Of a stretch of DNA of 5,382 nucleotides, positions 5,172-5,382 are shown piece after piece. Position numbers and translations under genes: made by a program. Numbering within the stretch: the stretch's first letter is position 1; every line of letters starts with the position of its first letter. This stretch comes from CBFGRU01 sp965651255 (GTDB lineage: Bacteria; Planctomycetota; Phycisphaerae; Phycisphaerales; SM1A02): the NCBI GenBank assembly GCA_965651255.1, contig CBFGRU010000216.1, positions 1 to 5,382 on the forward strand. Direction: 5' to 3'. The notes under the pieces are model-generated. The model saw only the letters and a list, made by a program, of their open reading frames with translations. It did no database searches and was not told where the DNA came from.

Positions 5172-5382
5172 TCAGCGCCGACCCCCGCCACTGCCGCTGC
5201 TTCCACCTCGATCACGGTCGCGGTCACGCAGGAGGTTCTCAAGGATGTTTCCGGGGTCGCTCAGGCCAAGCTCCTTCAACAGGAGCGATTGGATCTGCCG
5301 GGAGAGTTCCTTGTTGAGCGCCTCCTGATTCATGTTCAAAAGCGAGCCAACCTGATTGTTGGAATCCTGCTTGAGCAGACCG
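5172..5382 (-). CDS. Unidentified protein, C-terminal 69 residues (N-terminus beyond window)
   Basis: The minus-strand frame is open from the right edge to TGA at 5174-5172. The visible part starts GLLKQDSNNQVGSLLNMNQ and continues with an amphipathic segment (ALNKELSRQIQSLLLKELGL, 21-40), then SDPGNILENLLRDRDRDR (41-58), ending in a Gly/Ser tail GGSSGSGGGRR. The first part looks helical; the tail after about residue 52 looks disordered, with an alternating Asp-Arg run. I do not recognise the family. No function should be assigned from so short a fragment. Its stop lies 6 bp from the Nif3 stop in convergent orientation. The coding call rests on an uninterrupted frame, sensible amphipathic composition and the tight convergent fit. 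There is no in-frame stop in 70 codons. Confidence 0.6.
   Translation of the reverse strand, partial: GLLKQDSNNQVGSLLNMNQEALNKELSRQIQSLLLKELGLSDPGNILENLLRDRDRDRGGSSGSGGGRR

Overview
The window (about 58-60% GC by eye) holds five protein-coding genes and no RNA gene, insertion sequence or CRISPR array that I can see. It comes from a bacterium with a respiratory NDH-1 (complex I) and secreted proteins. The NuoH with a long hydrophilic tail, weak or absent Shine-Dalgarno sites, a long Ala/Gln/Arg/Glu helical repeat protein and an isolated nuoH would fit a Planctomycetota-type genome. That assignment is an inference from style and I hold it loosely.

Layout. (1) Positions 1-974, minus strand: the first 324 residues of an exported protein whose C-terminus lies off the left edge. 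It has a signal peptide, a 216-residue helical region made of 27 uninterrupted 8-residue repeats, and a Pro/Thr/Asn-rich linker. Nine 48-bp units (165-596) are nearly identical, and every variable column among them is a third codon position in this minus-strand frame. The long open frames on the plus strand here are by-products of the repeat. (2) Positions 975-1203: a divergent intergenic region with a near-perfect 28-bp dyad just upstream of the minus-strand gene's ribosome binding site, and a candidate promoter placed so close to nuoH that the mRNA may be nearly leaderless. (3) Positions 1204-5165, plus strand: a compact three-gene run. It comprises nuoH, a GT-C-type membrane glycosyltransferase after a 24-bp gap, and a Nif3-family protein joined to it by an ATGA stop/start overlap. 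(4) Positions 5172-5382, minus strand: the C-terminal 69 residues of an unidentified protein converging on the Nif3 gene with 6 bp between stop codons.

The three plus-strand genes look co-transcribed but have no obvious shared pathway: proton-pumping quinone reduction, lipid-linked sugar transfer, and a metal-binding housekeeping protein. No other nuo gene is present. I do not see a defence, mobile or biosynthetic system. The two items most worth a second look are the octad-repeat exported protein and the Nif3 protein, which combines a bacterial-type middle domain with motifs I associate with eukaryotic NIF3L1.
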